Assembly (NCBI GenBank): GCA_016840515.1 | Contig: JAEOSF010000032.1 | Coordinates: 1-41,976, forward strand | Reading direction: 5' to 3' | DNA from: Candidatus Borrarchaeum yapensis | GTDB taxonomy: Archaea; Asgardarchaeota; Sifarchaeia; Borrarchaeales; Borrarchaeaceae | DNA: 41,976 nucleotides | Shown: piece by piece, positions 39,647 through 41,976 of the stretch | How the letters are laid out: the number at the start of each line of letters is the position of its first letter | Position numbering within the stretch: position 1 is the stretch's first letter | Notes under the pieces: generated by a model | The model's database searches: none | Told to the model about the DNA's origin: nothing | The model's input: only the letters and a program-made list of their open reading frames with translations | Translations under genes and position numbers: made by a program

Positions 39647-40012
39647 TCAACTTACTGACAAAATATGAGAAGTTGTGTCTTTTTCCAATGCTGTGATTTG
39701 ACTGTTGATCGACGCAAGTTGTTTTTCAGTTTCAGCGATCCTCCGAATGCTTGAATTTAATTTTTTCATCTCATCAACTTTCTGTTCTGTACTCCAGTCC
39801 TTCCATGTGTTCTTGCTGATTAACCATAAAATGGATGTCGTCATCTCTTTAAGTGACTCCAACTCGTATTTAATTGCGTCGCGTTTAAGATACAGTTCAT
39901 TCAGGTCTTTTGGTGTGAATAATCTGATAGGACGTTTTCCACCGCCTCGTCGTTTGCTGGATAGATTTCTCGTCCTTATTGATCTTATCCGAATAGATCT
40001 CCCTCTTCGCAT
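39647..40012 (-). CDS. Element basic coiled-coil protein (121 aa)
   Basis: ATG 40012 follows GGAGAG; the longer frame crosses the promoter. The start MRRGRSIRIRSIRTRN plus KRRGGGKRP is strongly basic, as in nucleic-acid-binding tails; the remainder is a coiled coil (YLKRDAIKYELESLKEMT, IRRIAETEKQLASINSQI). Could coat or tether DNA. Unrecognised. Confidence 0.68.
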   Translation of the reverse strand: MRRGRSIRIRSIRTRNLSSKRRGGGKRPIRLFTPKDLNELYLKRDAIKYELESLKEMTTSILWLISKNTWKDWSTEQKVDEMKKLNSSIRRIAETEKQLASINSQITALEKDTTSHILSVS

Positions 40013-40044
40013 TTGATTCTCTCCTATGATCAAATAATGGAAGT

Positions 40045-40064
40045 TGATATATAAAGCCCGCATC
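40045..40064 (-). promoter_or_regulatory. Element promoter (for the gene at 39647)
   Basis: Minus strand GATGCGGGCTTTATATATCA: GCGGGC before the TATA box TTTATATA. Confidence 0.7.
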
Positions 40065-40224
40065 ATTGGTTTTAGATGAAGGAGAAAGGGGGAGAAAGGG
40101 GAAAGGGTAAACCAGAGAAACAGTACATGACATGATTTTAAGAAGATCAATCTTTCCCCATAGAAGAACATAGGATTTAAGGATACAAAAAAAGAGAGAG
40201 GCAAATGTGTAACTGAAAAAGTAA

Positions 40225-40725
40225 TTAAAGTATTGGATCAATATGATCGATGAGCTCGTTGATGGTTATACGATAAAGACGCATTAGTCGAAGTATTGTG
40301 GAGATCGTAGTAAGTCGTGCTTTGCTGAAGTAAGGCTGGAATGTAGTATGTTTATGTTGTAGTACGAGATTTCGAAGTTCTGTGTTGAGATCCAATGTGT
40401 GTTCTTCATATGTTAAATCATGTTCGAAGTGATTGAAGAACTGAACGATCCCAAAGGGGCTATGAAAGAACATCATAAGAAAGACGCCTTTATCACCAAA
40501 CTCGGGAAAATTGCAATGATTGATTAGGTGGTCATAAAGTTGATCCGTAAACAAGGAAAGAAGTACCTCATCTAGTTCGAGGTAAAAACCACTATCGGTT
40601 AGTAGACGTGAGGCGGTAAGCAATAAATTCTGAAAATCGGCGAAGATTTCATGTTTATCGTGAGCAGATAGCTGAGTATGTGGTTCAAACTGAGGACGGT
40701 ATAAAGAGCCTTCTTCAAGTGTCAT
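40225..40725 (-). CDS. Element protein, paralog of the gene at 38220
   Basis: 166 aa. FYLELDEVLLSLFTDQLYDHL, NHCNFPEF, FFHSPFGIVQFFNHFEHDL, LDLNTELRNL and LRLMRLYRITINELI align with the 38220 product. GGGAG precedes the ATG. The upstream region has CAGTCTTTAATCTT (about 40771-40784) and a TTTTTAAAC tract as possible promoters. Function unknown. Confidence 0.72.
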   Translation of the reverse strand: MTLEEGSLYRPQFEPHTQLSAHDKHEIFADFQNLLLTASRLLTDSGFYLELDEVLLSLFTDQLYDHLINHCNFPEFGDKGVFLMMFFHSPFGIVQFFNHFEHDLTYEEHTLDLNTELRNLVLQHKHTTFQPYFSKARLTTISTILRLMRLYRITINELIDHIDPIL

Positions 40726-40821
40726 GTCATGTTTCTCCCGGAAAGTAACTTGAGTACAAACTCACGATCTAAGATTAAAGACTGTTTAAAAACTCCACGT
40801 TAAAAACATGGTCATAAGGAG

Positions 40822-41100
40822 TTATGAAAGCATGTTGGTTAAGGGTACTAGGCTTAATTCCTTAATATTGGCTAGCTTATCTGTGAAAATTGTCCAAACT
40901 GCTTTAGAAGTTGGATTTTGGTCATAAAATGTTACGGCAGTAAAAAAGCAGTTATAATAACGATGGATATAGAGAGGGTTATCTGTCTTAAATTTCGACC
41001 ATGTCTTTGTGATCGCATCCTTTCCATCGACAGCAAAGAGGGATTGTTGAAGGAAGATGAGATCATTTTCTTCTAATAAAGTAACCGAGTATTCTCTCAT
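40822..41100 (-). CDS. Element hypothetical protein (92 aa)
   Basis: ATG 41100 (REYSVTLLEEN...) follows AGGATG; the longer frame starts at 41145 in the TATA region. The product has a strand-helix start, a Tyr-rich LYIHRYYNCFFTAVTFYD and a helical end. Unrecognised. Confidence 0.6.
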   Translation of the reverse strand: MREYSVTLLEENDLIFLQQSLFAVDGKDAITKTWSKFKTDNPLYIHRYYNCFFTAVTFYDQNPTSKAVWTIFTDKLANIKELSLVPLTNMLS

Positions 41101-41233
41101 CGAGAAACATCCTATCCATCTTTCATGTATACATTGGACACCCAACTTTATATATTAATATTGAAAAAACACGCTTTTGGTTGATTCAAATTATGATTTA
41201 GATAAGAGAAAAAAGAAAATTGAAATTAAGATG

Positions 41234-41683
41234 TTATATTTCCTTTAGACTGATGAGATCGAAACCTGTATCGGATAGGTGTAGAGATAATGCGTGGTGT
41301 AGTTTTTTATGAGAAAACTCTGCTCTTCGCCTCATTATGAACTTGGCATTCCTTGTATCATAGTCAACTGTAATATTTTCGAAAAATAATTGAACATCTT
41401 TGCTTGAAAGTAATTTCTCGATTCGAGATTGGATTTCAAGTATATATATCTCTTGAATCTCTTCATCTTCACGTCCTGACGTGTCAATAATGAGTTTGAG
41501 TTTAGAGTGTTCGAGGGGAGTCTTGTTGGACTCGTCAAGTGAAATCCATTCAAGTGTTTTCAATTCTACTTCCCATGACTTCCATGAGAATTCGGCAATG
41601 GCGAAACAAAATGGACATGACATAAGGTAGATGTTTCCTCGTACATCTTCGACTTCCATATTGGAACCACAAACACATTGCAT
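41234..41683 (-). CDS. Element zinc-ribbon protein (149 aa)
   Basis: The start MQCVCGSNMEVED and CPFCFAIAEFSW form a CxC/CxxC ribbon within 25 residues; the rest is mixed with KLKLIIDTSGREDEEIQE and an Arg-rich FIMRRRAEFSHKKLHHAL. GGAGGAGAAC precedes the ATG; a GTG one codon before is an alternative. Unrecognised. Confidence 0.68.
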   Translation of the reverse strand: MQCVCGSNMEVEDVRGNIYLMSCPFCFAIAEFSWKSWEVELKTLEWISLDESNKTPLEHSKLKLIIDTSGREDEEIQEIYILEIQSRIEKLLSSKDVQLFFENITVDYDTRNAKFIMRRRAEFSHKKLHHALSLHLSDTGFDLISLKEI

Positions 41684-41726
41684 CACGTTCTCCTCCCATA
41701 GTATTCAAAAACAGTTGAAAAAAAAG

Positions 41727-41746
41727 GTATAAAAAGATAACATCGC
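41727..41746 (-). promoter_or_regulatory. Element promoter (for the gene at 41234)
   Basis: Minus strand GCGATGTTATCTTTTTATAC: GTTATC before the TATA box. Confidence 0.65.
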
Positions 41747-41759
41747 AAAAAATTAAGAT

Positions 41760-41976
41760 TCACATAAAGGTTTCGAGTGAAGGTTGTGTAATGGTTTTCC
41801 CCTGTAAGATCGCGTCTAGCGTATCTTCTTTGAAGCGTTCGATCTCATGGAGTGATTGTTCGGTGATATCATCTTTGAATGATTTTTTGATTTTTTGTCC
41901 TGGACGAGTGACTTTGACTCGTTTTAGGGTGTGATTCATCGAGTCGTATTTGATGCCATAACCCATACCTGCGATG
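41760..41976 (-). CDS. Element protein, probably 5'-partial at the right window edge
   Basis: An ATG at 41966 gives 68 aa, but the frame is open to the window edge (reading ...IAGMGYGIKYDS), so the true start is probably outside. The visible part is basic (HTLKRVKVTRPGQKIKK) and then acidic and helical (EQSLHEIERFKEDTLDAIL). Unrecognised. Confidence 0.55.
   Translation of the reverse strand, partial: IAGMGYGIKYDSMNHTLKRVKVTRPGQKIKKSFKDDITEQSLHEIERFKEDTLDAILQGKTITQPSLETFM

Noticed and set aside
24191..41746. Reading the ATATAAAGACCAC repeats as plus-strand promoters
   Set aside because: No plus-strand genes follow; all real genes are on the minus strand at the right distance from the complementary reading.
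23591..41976. CRISPR array or Borg-like tandem repeats in the element
   Set aside because: No regularly spaced direct repeats were found; the recurring sequence is the promoter motif only.

Overview
The window comes from an AT-rich archaeal genome. The evidence is a TFB-type transcription factor, Tsr3, an RNase P RNA that can be folded by eye, an initiator tRNA-Met with an archaeal A1:U72 pair and an apparent intron, TATA-box promoters, and archaeal-type enzymes (GdhA, core MetE, stand-alone Lrp-like sensor, DUF362). An Asgard or similar mesophilic anaerobic lineage is plausible but cannot be fixed from this sequence.

Positions 1-23.4 kb look like host chromosome. In order: a partial Cys-containing gene and two small ORFs, one ribbon-helix-helix-like; a membrane methyltransferase; an alpha/alpha-toroid (squalene-cyclase-like) protein; glutamate dehydrogenase; an M20 peptidase; a protein with a duplicated CDGSC domain; a VapBC pair with a clear operator; a DUF362 protein; an NAD-type isocitrate dehydrogenase beside a Re-type citrate synthase. 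Those two enzymes together with glutamate dehydrogenase give acetyl-CoA + oxaloacetate to 2-oxoglutarate to glutamate. Next comes a tandem family of three ATC-hydrolase-like proteins, each with a repeated leader hairpin, preceded in the array by a frameshifted small gene; then duplicated core methionine synthases, a thioredoxin-like protein, a MoxR/VWA pair, initiator tRNA-Met with an insertion in its T arm, a Lrp-type RAM domain protein, Tsr3 and RNase P RNA (rnpB).

Positions 23.6 kb to the right end are different. About 30 mostly small genes all lie on the minus strand and nearly all are unrecognisable. Many are zinc-ribbon proteins or members of local paralogous families. Recognisable members are a divergent TFB, a phage-type PAPS-reductase-like PP-loop protein, a tRNA-guanine-transglycosylase/DpdA-like protein, a short N6-adenine-methyltransferase-like protein and a phage/plasmid-type protein with the WRWSPKNKAWQRK signature. 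I read this as part of a virus, plasmid or integrated element whose right end is outside the window. No integrase, capsid, terminase or replication protein is visible.

The most striking signal is that the element's genes share a promoter of the form G(T/G)(G/T)TC-TTTATAT or TTTAAATA (about 16 copies, read on the minus strand). The usual A-rich BRE is replaced by a GT-rich one. The element's own TFB gene instead has a host-like A-rich promoter. This suggests a two-step program: host TFB transcribes the element TFB, which then reads the element promoters. Two of these promoters drive no ORF but sit in front of hairpins followed by T-runs, so they are candidate small RNAs. Several small genes (at 30132, 31426 and 35042 in the element, 657 and 22671 in the chromosome) were found by reading the sequence directly.
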